A stretch of 64,000 nucleotides of DNA from CAYUVA01 sp964448115 [NCBI: uncultured bacterium] (GTDB taxonomy: Bacteria; CAYUVA01): positions 1 through 64,000 of the forward strand of contig CAYUVA010000007.1 in NCBI GenBank assembly GCA_964448115.1, given 5' to 3'. The translations under genes and the position numbers were made by a program. Positions 1 to 8,454 of the stretch are shown here, piece by piece. The notes under the pieces are model-generated. The model made no database searches. It was given only the letters and a program-made list of their open reading frames with translations, and was not told the origin of the DNA. Each line of letters begins with the position of its first letter. Positions within the stretch are counted from its first letter, which is position 1.

Positions 1-158
1 ATAGACTCTTGGTCATTATCAACCACTTATGACGCATTTACTGTCTGAATCACAGTTCCATCAAGAGCTAGTTAACATAAGATAAAATAAGTGGTAAAAT
101 GGATTGCTTGGCATAACTTAAAAATGCTTGTAGTATGGTATGATAATACTGCCCGAAG

Positions 159-2078
159 ATGCAAGGTAGAATCGAAGAAATAAACCTTTCCTCCATCCTG
201 CAACTATTACTCCAGCAGGACAAGCCCGGAACACTTTATTTAAGACGCGATGATGAGCAGGCGTTTGTCCACATCAAGAACAATAAGATCGTCTCTGCAG
301 GATTCAGCGATATTGATAGAAAGGATGAATTCAATCGGATACTCCTAAAAAGAAGGCTCATATCGGAGGGTAAATACAAGCAAGCTCTGGTCAAGCAAGC
401 AAAAACATCACTTACAGAAAAGGAGCTAATTGGCTTAGGGCTGATAGACAAGGATAAGCTTCGCAAGCTGAAGAGGGAATATACCATCCAGGTGCTCAGC
501 GAGCTTCTAAGCTGGCAAAGCGGGGAGTTCAATTATGCAAGCGATGATCAGGTGGTATCCAATGACCAACTAAGCTCTGATCTAACCGCTGAGTTTGCTT
601 TAATGGAGAGCTTCCGGCGCATGGACGAGTTTAAGCGATTGAGGGATATGCTCCCCTCGCCGGATACAATCCTGGTCAAGAAGACCGAGCTGGGTACATC
701 GGTAACCTTTACCAAAGATGAAAAGAGCATTCTGATGCTAGTCGATGGTAATCGCAAGCTAAAGACGATAATCAAGGAAGCACCGCTGGAGCCGATAAAT
801 ACCATGCATATCCTCCATGATTTGCTGGAAAGAGGCATGCTCAAGGAGACGAGCAAACCATCCAGGCCAGTGCGCCCGGTCAGGATCGAGGTTCGTGATG
901 TGAGCCTTTCCAACGACCGAAGAGTTACCGAGCTACTGGATATCTACAAAACGATTGTCATACAACTGAACAGCCCCAAAACCGATGAGAGGATAGATGC
1001 CCTGAAGGTGCTGGGCAAAATATATATAAACCTGCATAGTAAAAATCGCCCGGATATAGTCGAGGAGATCCTGAGTATCTATAAAAAGATACTTATCAAC
1101 GAAAAGGTCTCCTCCATCCTGGTAGTAACATTAGAGATCTTGCTAGGATTACTTAAATTTCATTCCAAGAGAAAAGAATCAAAAGAATGTCGAGCAGTAC
1201 TCACTTCGATCGTAGAATTCCTTAAGAGCAAACTGAGGGTGGATAATCAACTGGTGAAAAGGATATTCAAAAGGCTAGAGGAGCTTGAATTGAATGATGC
1301 ACTGATCCCGGTAGTGGATCTGTTGGAAAGCCCGTTTTATCAAAACGAAACCACGATTCTCCTGGTATCCAAGGGGGAGAGTATCGCGCCGCTATTGTTA
1401 ACAACCCTGTTCGAGAGTGAATCTCGAAGCGCCCGCATGAGCATCCTGCGCATACTCAGGAACTATGTTCATCTTATTATTGAGCAACTAATCGATGGCT
1501 TAAATCATGATTCATGGTTCATAAGACGCAATTGTTGTCATCTGCTTGCTCACGCAAAGGATAATCGATCTGTAGAGAGGCTATTGGAACTACTAAGGGA
1601 TGAGGCTCACCAGGTGCGGGAGAGCGCAGCAAATGCCCTGGCTGCCATTATGGGAAGTGAAGCCGAACCGCACCTGCTGGAGCTTCTGGATGATAAGGAA
1701 AAATCGGTGCAGATGGTGGTGGTTAAGCTCCTTCAGCGAATTGGTACAAAGAAAAGTGCGCCGGTTATTGCCTCAAGACTGAAACGCAATATATTCGGCA
1801 TCGGCGATATCGACGATGAGATAAAATGCGAGATCTGCCGAACATTGGGAGAGATAGGAAGCTCTGAGGTTATCGATACCCTAGGTGATATTATCAAGGA
1901 AACCTATTTGCTTTCACCCTCCAAGCATAGGGTGCAGGCATTCGCATGTCGAGCACTAGGAAAGATTGGAGACACCAGGGCAAAGCCGATCCTGAAAAAA
2001 GCTGTTAAAAGCCGCATCTCATCAGTCTCAATCGCTGCAAAAAAGGCACTAAGAGACCTTGAAAAAAATAGAACTTGA
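159..2078 (+). CDS. DUF4388 (PATAN-like) protein with C-terminal HEAT repeats
   Basis: A 639-residue cytoplasmic protein with no signal peptide or membrane segment. Residues 1 to about 230 look like a DUF4388/PATAN-type module: the opening MQGRIEEINLSSILQLL, then a 'GTLYLRRDDEQAFVHIKNN' strand pair, then helices typical of these scaffolds. From about residue 380 to the end there are repeated helical pairs of HEAT type, for example 'LIDGLNHDSWFIRRNCCHLL' and 'LLELLDDKEKSVQMVVVKLL'. DUF4388 proteins are associated with signalling and gliding or secretion scaffolds in other bacteria; the specific role here is unknown. The gene is preceded by a TATGATAAT element only about 11-14 bases before the ATG and has no clear Shine-Dalgarno sequence, so translation may start on a very short leader. 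A second DUF4388 protein lies at 35469-37958. Family assignment is moderately sure, function is not. Confidence 0.8.
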   Translation: MQGRIEEINLSSILQLLLQQDKPGTLYLRRDDEQAFVHIKNNKIVSAGFSDIDRKDEFNRILLKRRLISEGKYKQALVKQAKTSLTEKELIGLGLIDKDKLRKLKREYTIQVLSELLSWQSGEFNYASDDQVVSNDQLSSDLTAEFALMESFRRMDEFKRLRDMLPSPDTILVKKTELGTSVTFTKDEKSILMLVDGNRKLKTIIKEAPLEPINTMHILHDLLERGMLKETSKPSRPVRPVRIEVRDVSLSNDRRVTELLDIYKTIVIQLNSPKTDERIDALKVLGKIYINLHSKNRPDIVEEILSIYKKILINEKVSSILVVTLEILLGLLKFHSKRKESKECRAVLTSIVEFLKSKLRVDNQLVKRIFKRLEELELNDALIPVVDLLESPFYQNETTILLVSKGESIAPLLLTTLFESESRSARMSILRILRNYVHLIIEQLIDGLNHDSWFIRRNCCHLLAHAKDNRSVERLLELLRDEAHQVRESAANALAAIMGSEAEPHLLELLDDKEKSVQMVVVKLLQRIGTKKSAPVIASRLKRNIFGIGDIDDEIKCEICRTLGEIGSSEVIDTLGDIIKETYLLSPSKHRVQAFACRALGKIGDTRAKPILKKAVKSRISSVSIAAKKALRDLEKNRT

Positions 2079-2158
2079 ACAATAGGTTACTTATCTAGCA
2101 AGATAACGCACATTCGCACATCATAATTTTCATGCGTAAACTGTCATTACCTTGAAAG

Positions 2159-2186
2159 TAGGGGCGAACACTTATGTTCGCCCCTA
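2159..2186. repeat. REP-like perfect palindrome
   Basis: Two perfect 12-base arms (TAGGGGCGAACA and its reverse complement) flank a CTTA loop. It lies just after the first gene but is not followed by a T tract, so it looks like an extragenic palindromic (REP-type) element rather than an intrinsic terminator. Folding in RNA could still stabilise the 3' end of the upstream message. Confidence 0.7.
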
Positions 2187-2317
2187 AATGGGCAGACACA
2201 CGGATCTGACCCTATGACACATTTCCACGATTGATGACCTGGACAAGGGGCTGGAACAGAATTAGTTATAGGGAAAAATAAGCGCGGATTCTTTCCGTGA
2301 TTCCTCTCATTTTTTAG

Positions 2318-2346
2318 TTGCTTTAGACACCCCCCAATTGTATAAT
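2318..2346 (+). promoter_or_regulatory. Putative sigma70 promoter of an integrase remnant
   Basis: A perfect TATAAT at 2341-2346 lies 17 bases after a weak TTGCTT at 2318-2323. It stands 11 bases before the ATG of the truncated integrase-like reading frame. The -10 match is strong, the -35 weak. Confidence 0.4.
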
Positions 2347-2357
2347 CTCGATTTGTT

Positions 2358-2477
2358 ATGGGAGCTTATAAAAAGTACAAGAAAGGGAAAAACTGGCACA
2401 TCGATTATCGCTACAGCAAATGTGATAGTTTGATAGATGTGATAAGTTATTGTAATATAAGGTATTCGGGCGATTAG
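2358..2477 (+). pseudogene. Truncated phage-type integrase N-terminus
   Basis: A 39-codon frame starting with MGAYKKYKKGKNWHIDYRYS. That opening resembles the arm-binding N-terminus of tyrosine recombinases ('..YK..GKWYIDYR..'). After about 20 residues the similarity stops and the frame runs to a stop inside the tRNA-Val gene. No catalytic R-H-R-Y region follows. I infer a remnant of an element that once sat beside the tRNA. The match is short and made by eye, so confidence is modest. Confidence 0.4.
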
Positions 2478-2539
2478 CTCAGCGGGAGAGCACCGCTCTC
2501 ACACGGCGGGGGTCGTCGGTTCAAGTCCGACATCGCCCA
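2468..2539 (+). tRNA. tRNA-Val (anticodon CAC)
   Basis: Full cloverleaf: acceptor GGGCGAT pairs with ATCGCCC, the anticodon loop is CTCACAC on a CCGCT/GGCGG stem, and the T arm carries GGTTCAAGTCC. The anticodon CAC reads GUG. The discriminator is A and the 3' CCA is not encoded, so a CCA-adding enzyme is needed. Confidence 0.97.
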
Positions 2540-2583
2540 TAAGAAAGTGCTATGGGCAAAGTAAAAAGGTGCTATGGTTTCTT

Positions 2584-2672
2584 AACCACAAAGGCGCTAA
2601 GGCACTAATAAGGAGAGATCTGATCACCCAAAGATGCAAAAAAGTGCGAGGTACAAGGTACAAAGTACAAAG
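2584..2672 (+). repeat. Short interspersed 'CCACAAAGGC' repeat with GTACAAG tandem
   Basis: AACCACAAAGGCGCTAAGGC at 2584-2603 is followed by TCACCCAAAGATGCAAA at 2624-2640, then by a degenerate run of GTACAAG/TACAAAG units to 2672. A similar two-part copy lies at 58216-58262 and a partial one on the minus strand at 47096-47114. It falls in the leader of the following lipoprotein gene and argues that the longer reading frame upstream of 2680 is not coding. Confidence 0.5.
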
Positions 2673-2679
2673 AATTCCG

Positions 2680-3444
2680 ATGGTATCGAGACTCACTATC
2701 ATATTATATTGTCTTGCCTTTATAACCGCAGCCATTACCGGCTGCAGCGCAAATCCATCTCCTGAAGAAGCTAAGCAACAAGCCTCAAAACGAGAGGAAC
2801 TGGACAAGGCGATCCTACAGGCAATCAATGAACAAAATAGAAACATGAAGATCTTGGTGGAAAACGAGAAGCTGATCATCGAAGGCTTGCGCATCATCTA
2901 TGAATCCAACCAGATGATCTTGACCTACCTGTCCAAGGTAAATGATAAACTCGCCCTGGACCTGCATGAGGCAGCCGGCAAGAAGCCGAGCGAGGTTTCC
3001 GAAGGGACAGTTATAGCAGCAGAGGTTGTAGAAAAAACGCCCAGGATGAGCAAAACACTTCATCAATTGTCGCCGCAGGATCTCTTCAAGGGAGCATTGT
3101 CTCTTTATGAAAAAAAGGACTTCAACCAGGCGATCCTAAAGCTCGAAGAGTTCATCGCCCGATACCCACAAAACGATTTGGTGCAAAGAGCTTATTTCGT
3201 TAAGGCTGAGTCATACTATTACCTGAACGATTTCCGAACCGCGCTCGATGAATTCACCAAGTTCGTCTTTCGTTACCCCAATTCAGAGATGCTCGCAAAG
3301 GCAAGTCTTTATATAGCCCTATGTTTCAAGGGATTAGATAACATAACTGCTGCTACCAATGCACTGGAGAAGATCATCGCTGACTATCCGCGGACAATCG
3401 AGGCACAAAGGGCAAAAGAGGAATTGGAAGCCCTGAGCAGGTAG
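2680..3444 (+). CDS. CpoB/YbgF-like TPR lipoprotein
   Basis: A 254-residue exported lipoprotein. The start at 2680 (MVSRLTIILYC...) gives a good signal peptide with lipobox ITGC near residue 20; an in-frame start 37 codons earlier would place repeat DNA in the protein and destroy the signal. After the lipidated Cys comes a helical, probably coiled-coil region, then three TPR-like repeats in the last 120 residues, with phrases such as 'ALSLYEKKDFNQAILKLEEF' and 'YPQNDLVQRAYFVKAESYY'. This is the layout of CpoB/YbgF of the Tol-Pal system, which coordinates outer-membrane constriction with peptidoglycan synthesis. No tolQRAB or pal genes are in the window, so the link to Tol-Pal is by family only. 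Other tol-pal-like TPR proteins (YfiO/BamD type) are possible. Confidence 0.8.
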   Translation: MVSRLTIILYCLAFITAAITGCSANPSPEEAKQQASKREELDKAILQAINEQNRNMKILVENEKLIIEGLRIIYESNQMILTYLSKVNDKLALDLHEAAGKKPSEVSEGTVIAAEVVEKTPRMSKTLHQLSPQDLFKGALSLYEKKDFNQAILKLEEFIARYPQNDLVQRAYFVKAESYYYLNDFRTALDEFTKFVFRYPNSEMLAKASLYIALCFKGLDNITAATNALEKIIADYPRTIEAQRAKEELEALSR

Positions 3445-3458
3445 GGAGTCTATGGGCG

Positions 3459-5348
3459 ATGCTGAAGAAGATTGTCCTTTCCATGGTCTTCTTTTTCTAT
3501 ATCTTACTTCTTGCAGAATTATCGCTGCGCTTTTTAGCTTCCTTCTACTCGTGGCGTGTCTTTAGGCAATCGAGGTCAACTCAGCGTGATAATGTCTATC
3601 GCATCGACTGCTTCGGCGATTCGCATGTCTTTGGCATGGGAGCGCCTTTGGGTATGGGTTTTCCCGAACAGTTGCAGAAGCTGCTCGATAGGTATGCAGA
3701 TAGCAACATGACCTTCCAGGTAAGGAACCGGGGACAGCCAGGCTACAACAGCTCGCAGGTGCTCGAATTTATGAAAAAAAGAGCATTCGATGATCCACCT
3801 GACCTGATAATTGTCTGGGCGGGGATTAACAATAGATGGAATCTTCAGGAATCCAATATCCATGAGCTTATTCCACCTGAGTCGATAATGAGCGCTATTT
3901 ATCACTACTCATTCTTGGCTATCCAAGACATCCGCTTGTATAAGGCGGGCATGTATCTGGTAAAGGGAGCTGATTTCGAGCGCTGGCGTGAGCCGAATAC
4001 AAGCGACTCATATAGGGAACTGCTGCTGAGCGCTGAGAGCCAGAGGATTCTTATACAACATGATTACGAAAAGATGAAGCAGTTTGCTGATAGGCTTGGC
4101 TGTGAGATTCTATTCATAGCATATCCTTTTTATCGAACAGTCACAGAGGTATTGGAGCAAGAGGAGTATCATTTCATAGACACTAAACCGATATTCGAGT
4201 CAACACTGCCTTTACAACTCATATATCGGGCTGATGACCATCCAAATGTCATCGGATATCATCTCATTGCCTGGCAGGCGCTCTATTATCTTGTTGATCA
4301 TAAGATGCTGCCGGTTACTTATTATAAGAAATCATTTTCTACTAATAATGTTTATTTTAAGCAAAGGTCGTTTCTTAAAATAATCAAACAGTTCTTTGGG
4401 AACCTAGGAAGAGTTGAGCCAATAGACGAGTTATCCCCATTGAGCGATAAGTATGAGCGTATCAGACCAAATGATGCTTCCTTTAGATTTGAGCTGATCC
4501 TAAAAAATGGTGAGCCTTTTATGATAAATAATCGCGACGAAGCCTTCAAATCGAAGTACCATGCCTTGCCACAAACTCAATTGCCAGCGCTTTTATTCAA
4601 GTATCTATTTGGTGAACCCCATCAGGTCATCGAATCCTCTACTGATGAAGATTACGCCCAGGTCCTTGATGAGCTATGGATCTATAAAGACAATGGCACA
4701 GAGTACCGCGCTTTGATCAACAACGAGAAGGTTAAACAAGTGTTCTTTGGATATACTTTGAGCAATGGGTCGCTTATCGCTCCTGGGGTGATCCAATATG
4801 GAATGGATCAGGAGCAGTTCTTTATACTCTTTGGGGAACCTGAATGCAGGCTGTTAGTCCAAGAACCAAAAGGCATCGAGGTATGGGTATTCAGCAGATA
4901 TCTTGTGTTTTTCCATAATAGAAAGCTGAGTCAAGTATGTCGATTCACCAATGAGATCTTTGAGGATGACAGTTTCGGTTACGAAAGCTGTAAGCGCGGA
5001 GAACTAAAATTAAAGGATTTTATAAACACTTTCGATTACCGCTTGAATCCAGTGGAGTCTATTTATCATCGCGATAGGATGATCCGGCTCATCGAGGATC
5101 CTTATCAAGGGGCAGTTTACGACTTCGACCCCATTACAAGCCTTTTAGTCAAGGATAACAACGGCATCATAGAAATGTTTATTCCCACCGTTTATGACAA
5201 AACAGCAAAACCAGGTACTGAAGAACTCATTTTTATAGAACGCCCGCGAGGAAATACATACTACTATATACATGTTGATGAATTGGAAATAATGATCGAT
5301 TCAAGTACAAACCAGGTCATCGAGGTAATGCGATGTCTAGCGAGATGA
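3459..5348 (+). CDS. Membrane-anchored SGNH hydrolase-like protein with unknown C-terminal half
   Basis: A 629-residue protein with one N-terminal membrane segment (residues about 5-27) and an extracytoplasmic SGNH/GDSL hydrolase-like domain up to about residue 275. Visible blocks are FGDSHVFG (nucleophile Ser55), WAGINNRW (the Asn block) and 'DDHPNVIGYH' (the Asp-His pair). Such domains remove or transfer acyl groups on sugars or peptidoglycan-like polymers. Residues about 290-629 match nothing I recognise; they are mixed alpha/beta with no membrane segments. The gene starts 14 bases after the lipoprotein gene, so they may be cotranscribed, and it overlaps the converging membrane-protein gene by 12 bases. 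The neighbouring polysaccharide-export permease suggests a surface-glycan role, which is inference. Confidence 0.75.
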   Translation: MLKKIVLSMVFFFYILLLAELSLRFLASFYSWRVFRQSRSTQRDNVYRIDCFGDSHVFGMGAPLGMGFPEQLQKLLDRYADSNMTFQVRNRGQPGYNSSQVLEFMKKRAFDDPPDLIIVWAGINNRWNLQESNIHELIPPESIMSAIYHYSFLAIQDIRLYKAGMYLVKGADFERWREPNTSDSYRELLLSAESQRILIQHDYEKMKQFADRLGCEILFIAYPFYRTVTEVLEQEEYHFIDTKPIFESTLPLQLIYRADDHPNVIGYHLIAWQALYYLVDHKMLPVTYYKKSFSTNNVYFKQRSFLKIIKQFFGNLGRVEPIDELSPLSDKYERIRPNDASFRFELILKNGEPFMINNRDEAFKSKYHALPQTQLPALLFKYLFGEPHQVIESSTDEDYAQVLDELWIYKDNGTEYRALINNEKVKQVFFGYTLSNGSLIAPGVIQYGMDQEQFFILFGEPECRLLVQEPKGIEVWVFSRYLVFFHNRKLSQVCRFTNEIFEDDSFGYESCKRGELKLKDFINTFDYRLNPVESIYHRDRMIRLIEDPYQGAVYDFDPITSLLVKDNNGIIEMFIPTVYDKTAKPGTEELIFIERPRGNTYYYIHVDELEIMIDSSTNQVIEVMRCLAR

Positions 5349-7565
5349 TCCTCTTCGATCATCACCCTCCCCAGGTTCAATGAATGTCCTAAATACAGGT
5401 ATTGCCTGTTCATCTCTTTGTATGAAGAGCTTCAAGGTCGATACTCTCGACTCGCGAGCCATCTTAATATCCAGAATCAGCCAGTAATGTTTATCCTCGA
5501 TTCGGGTCATAATATAAAGTAGATCATCCCATAGGGTTAACTCCTGTAAAGCCAGCAGACTGGGGATTCTGTGTGAAGTAACCCTGATGGAGTGATTGAG
5601 ATCCTCTATAACCACCAAGCTGCATAAGTTCCCTGGATTCGAGATTGCAATGGTGAACTCGATTTGATCTTCAATATCCAAGATCGGGTTGGAAGCGTAA
5701 AGGATATTAAAGGGGACTACTGCTTGATCCATAACATCAGCCAAGGTTATGTTGCTGTCAATAAAGCGGTAAAAACATGGCTCTTCGCATAGCTCCAACC
5801 TTAAAGGTTCAGGTATTCTCTCGGTTCGGTTGGGATATTGAGCACAAATCGACTTAGCTTTTGAATACAGTCTGTAGGGAAAAACATCTGAGGATTCCCA
5901 AAAGTTATCGAATGATAACTCGGAGTTATCAAAAAGTATTCCCTGGAGACTGTTATCGATAAATACAGCAAATTTAGGATTGGGTTCACCAAAGACGACC
6001 ATCTGTGTGTCTGGTTCTAATTCATAAGAGGCGATTATTTTAGGATATGGTATGATCAGCCCCATGTTCAGGTCAAATCTGTAGTTGAGGGGGGTTCTAT
6101 TCCCATCTGCATTTCTTAGGTATTCAAATAATCCACCCTTGTCATCGACTAGCCTTCCGCTGTAATCGATTGTATAGCTTGCGATCGGCTTGGTAGAATC
6201 GCGAGTCCATGAACGCTGGCGCATTACTGCCCACCTGGAGATGATTGCGTAATCGCAAGGCTGCTGATTGCAGAAATCATAACCATATCGCTCTAACAAG
6301 TATTCAACGACCCAAAGCACGGAGTTTTCATTGTAGCCGTAAATGATTGGAGCAAGCTTGTCATCACATTTATCTCTATAGTCAGTTATCACCTGATGAA
6401 CTAAAGCAGCTCTTTGCGCTGGGGAACACATCATAGATTTAAAAGCATTACAAGCATGGAGATAAAGCCAACCCGAGAAGACGAGAAGGACAACTAGGAG
6501 CACCAACGCGATCAGCTTGCCAGGTTTGTTAACAATCCATCTCAAAAAGAGAAGAAATAAACCGACCAAAACTATGTGAAATATCAAGTAGTTTCTGTAT
6601 TGATTTAAGTAATATGAGGGATAAATGGTTGCTAAACCCACCAGAGGAAGTATCGATAAAAGCCCGAACAACAACAAATATAAAGTCTGAGCGCTGAAAC
6701 CTGATGGATAGCGTATAAGCAAGAATATAAGGCTAACAATAAAAAATAAAGGGATGATTAGATGAACCCATGATGGATTTGTGTATAAGAACGAAAAACT
6801 TCTCTCATTAGCTAACCCAAAGATAGTTGCCACTCCATTCGCAACCAACTGGGGATAAACATTGGTAATCAGCGAAAAAAGCTGTCCCTTATAGTCATCA
6901 GAAGGTTCTCTGATCGGCTCGAATAACAAAAAAATGGTAATGAAAGCAGCAATGAGGATACCAATATCACGATAAAATCTAATATCTTTTAATTTTCTTT
7001 TCTTGAGCGTATCGATAAAAAGCATAATTGAAAAAAATAATGGTATAAATATGGCGTTCTCCTTTGAGATCATTCCTGAGATCATCGCAAAGAGAGCGTA
7101 TCCAAAAAGCCTGGTATTATTTGTTCGCATATATCTCCAAAACAACCAGGCAGAGAGTATTATGAAGATGAAAGATAAATAACAATATGCATGTCCGTAA
7201 GTATAAAGATTATCAAGGTTGCTATACAGGGACATTATTATGATTACAGATAGAAAGCCAAGTAAACGATTACTTAACAAGCCTTTCATAAGTATGTAAA
7301 CAACGATACAGAGAAAGCCAAAAAGTGATACCAGGATTATTTGATCAAGGATTGGCGAATGGGATACGGAAGATGCTAGAGTCCTTAAAAGTAACCGAGA
7401 CAAGAAAACATGATCTAAAGCGCTGTCTCCCAGGAACCAATCAACCTCGTCCGTGTCCCAGAAGTAAAGCCCTATCAGGGGACTAGCAAGGTAAAGGGCA
7501 GTCCCTATGATGAGAAAACAAAAAGTAAAATCCTTCCAGTTGAAGCTGACCTTCATAGAGTGCAT
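5337..7565 (-). CDS. Large polytopic membrane protein, glycosyltransferase-like (GT-C type)
   Basis: A 742-residue protein whose first 390 or so residues hold about ten hydrophobic segments. The early loop after the first segment contains 'FWDTDEVDWF', resembling the acidic loop of GT-C glycosyltransferases that use polyprenyl-phosphate sugars. Residues about 400-742 form a soluble, probably periplasmic region of beta character that I do not recognise. No transferase is certain; it might also be an O-antigen ligase-like or mannosyltransferase-like protein. It lies 33 bases upstream of nothing else on its own strand but ends convergently with the SGNH gene, and the ABC permease gene begins its coding just upstream (7599-8396), so the two likely share a transcript. 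Confidence 0.6.
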   Translation of the reverse strand: MHSMKVSFNWKDFTFCFLIIGTALYLASPLIGLYFWDTDEVDWFLGDSALDHVFLSRLLLRTLASSVSHSPILDQIILVSLFGFLCIVVYILMKGLLSNRLLGFLSVIIIMSLYSNLDNLYTYGHAYCYLSFIFIILSAWLFWRYMRTNNTRLFGYALFAMISGMISKENAIFIPLFFSIMLFIDTLKKRKLKDIRFYRDIGILIAAFITIFLLFEPIREPSDDYKGQLFSLITNVYPQLVANGVATIFGLANERSFSFLYTNPSWVHLIIPLFFIVSLIFLLIRYPSGFSAQTLYLLLFGLLSILPLVGLATIYPSYYLNQYRNYLIFHIVLVGLFLLFLRWIVNKPGKLIALVLLVVLLVFSGWLYLHACNAFKSMMCSPAQRAALVHQVITDYRDKCDDKLAPIIYGYNENSVLWVVEYLLERYGYDFCNQQPCDYAIISRWAVMRQRSWTRDSTKPIASYTIDYSGRLVDDKGGLFEYLRNADGNRTPLNYRFDLNMGLIIPYPKIIASYELEPDTQMVVFGEPNPKFAVFIDNSLQGILFDNSELSFDNFWESSDVFPYRLYSKAKSICAQYPNRTERIPEPLRLELCEEPCFYRFIDSNITLADVMDQAVVPFNILYASNPILDIEDQIEFTIAISNPGNLCSLVVIEDLNHSIRVTSHRIPSLLALQELTLWDDLLYIMTRIEDKHYWLILDIKMARESRVSTLKLFIQRDEQAIPVFRTFIEPGEGDDRRGSSR

Positions 7566-7598
7566 CTTTATGGTATTTGTTTTGTCTCGCTTGTGAGC

Positions 7599-8396
7599 TT
7601 AAACATTCTCCGCTAACCGTGGGCTATGCGTGCTGAAAACTAGTATACCGAAGCTCAAGGAAAAAATGGTAAACAACACCACCTTGGTCATTGCTTGGAT
7701 ATTAGGCATTTGCCCATAAAGCAGCAGGTCTCGGTAGATCTCCGTGAAGACGGTCATGGGGTTGAGCAAATACAAGCGCTCAAAAAACGGCGGTAATTGC
7801 TCCACGAGCCGCATCGGATACACGATCGGGGTCAACCAGAACCATATAGTCAGGAATACCTCTAATAAGTGCTTGATATCTCTGAAGAAAACATACAAAG
7901 AAGCTAACATCAGCGAAAGTCCGATAGTAAAAAGAGTATGAAGTAGTATCGTTGCCGGCAACAGCACTAGCACCCAGCTAAGCTGCACCTTCCAGAAAAA
8001 AAGCGCTGGAAAAAGGATAAAAAAGGTGAGCAGGAAGTTGACCAGGTTGGAGAGCACTATCGATATCGGTAAAATCTCGCGAGGGAAGTATATCTTCTTT
8101 ATCAGGTTGGCATTATCGACCAGCGAGCTTACCGACATGGATAGCGACTGGGAGAAAAAAGCCCAGGGCAGAAAGGCGCACATAAAAAAAAGCGGGAAGT
8201 TGGTAACTCCGCCGATCTCGCGTATCCTGAGCACATAATCGAAGGCGAAGGTATAGACTATTAGCATTAACAGCGGATTGAGCAGGGACCATAAAAAGCC
8301 TATGGCAGAGCCTTTGTACTTTATCTTAAGGTCGCGTATGACCAGGTTGCGGGTCAGCTCCCTGTAAAGCAAAAAGTCTTTCAGTCCCTTGAACAT
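7599..8396 (-). CDS. ABC-2 type polysaccharide/O-antigen export permease
   Basis: A 265-residue membrane protein of the usual length for Wzm/KpsM/TagG permeases. It has the family opening ('LLYRELTRNLVIRDLKIKYKG' region), six membrane segments and the phrase 'GFLWSLLNPLLMLIVY', which is diagnostic of ABC-2 polysaccharide permeases. Such proteins pair with a Wzt-type ATPase to export lipid-linked polysaccharide or teichoic acid across the inner membrane. A GGAGAA Shine-Dalgarno sequence precedes the ATG. No ATPase partner lies within the window on either side, which is unusual because the pair is normally adjacent. The downstream membrane protein is 33 bases away and may be in the same transcript. 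Confidence 0.88.
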   Translation of the reverse strand: MFKGLKDFLLYRELTRNLVIRDLKIKYKGSAIGFLWSLLNPLLMLIVYTFAFDYVLRIREIGGVTNFPLFFMCAFLPWAFFSQSLSMSVSSLVDNANLIKKIYFPREILPISIVLSNLVNFLLTFFILFPALFFWKVQLSWVLVLLPATILLHTLFTIGLSLMLASLYVFFRDIKHLLEVFLTIWFWLTPIVYPMRLVEQLPPFFERLYLLNPMTVFTEIYRDLLLYGQMPNIQAMTKVVLFTIFSLSFGILVFSTHSPRLAENV

Positions 8397-8454
8397 CTTC
8401 TATTCTCCGATTATTTTTATACTAAGTATTGTACTTAAATTATTAAGTATTATT

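Noticed and set aside
1-48. Possible end of a gene entering from the left
   Set aside because: Frame 1 is open for 15 codons to a TGA, too little to identify or to separate from chance.
2159-2186. Intrinsic terminator after the first gene
   Set aside because: No T tract follows the stem, so I treat it as a REP-like palindrome.
2569-2679. N-terminal extension of the CpoB-like lipoprotein
   Set aside because: It encodes interspersed repeat DNA and would place the signal peptide inside the protein; the 2680 start gives a clean lipobox.
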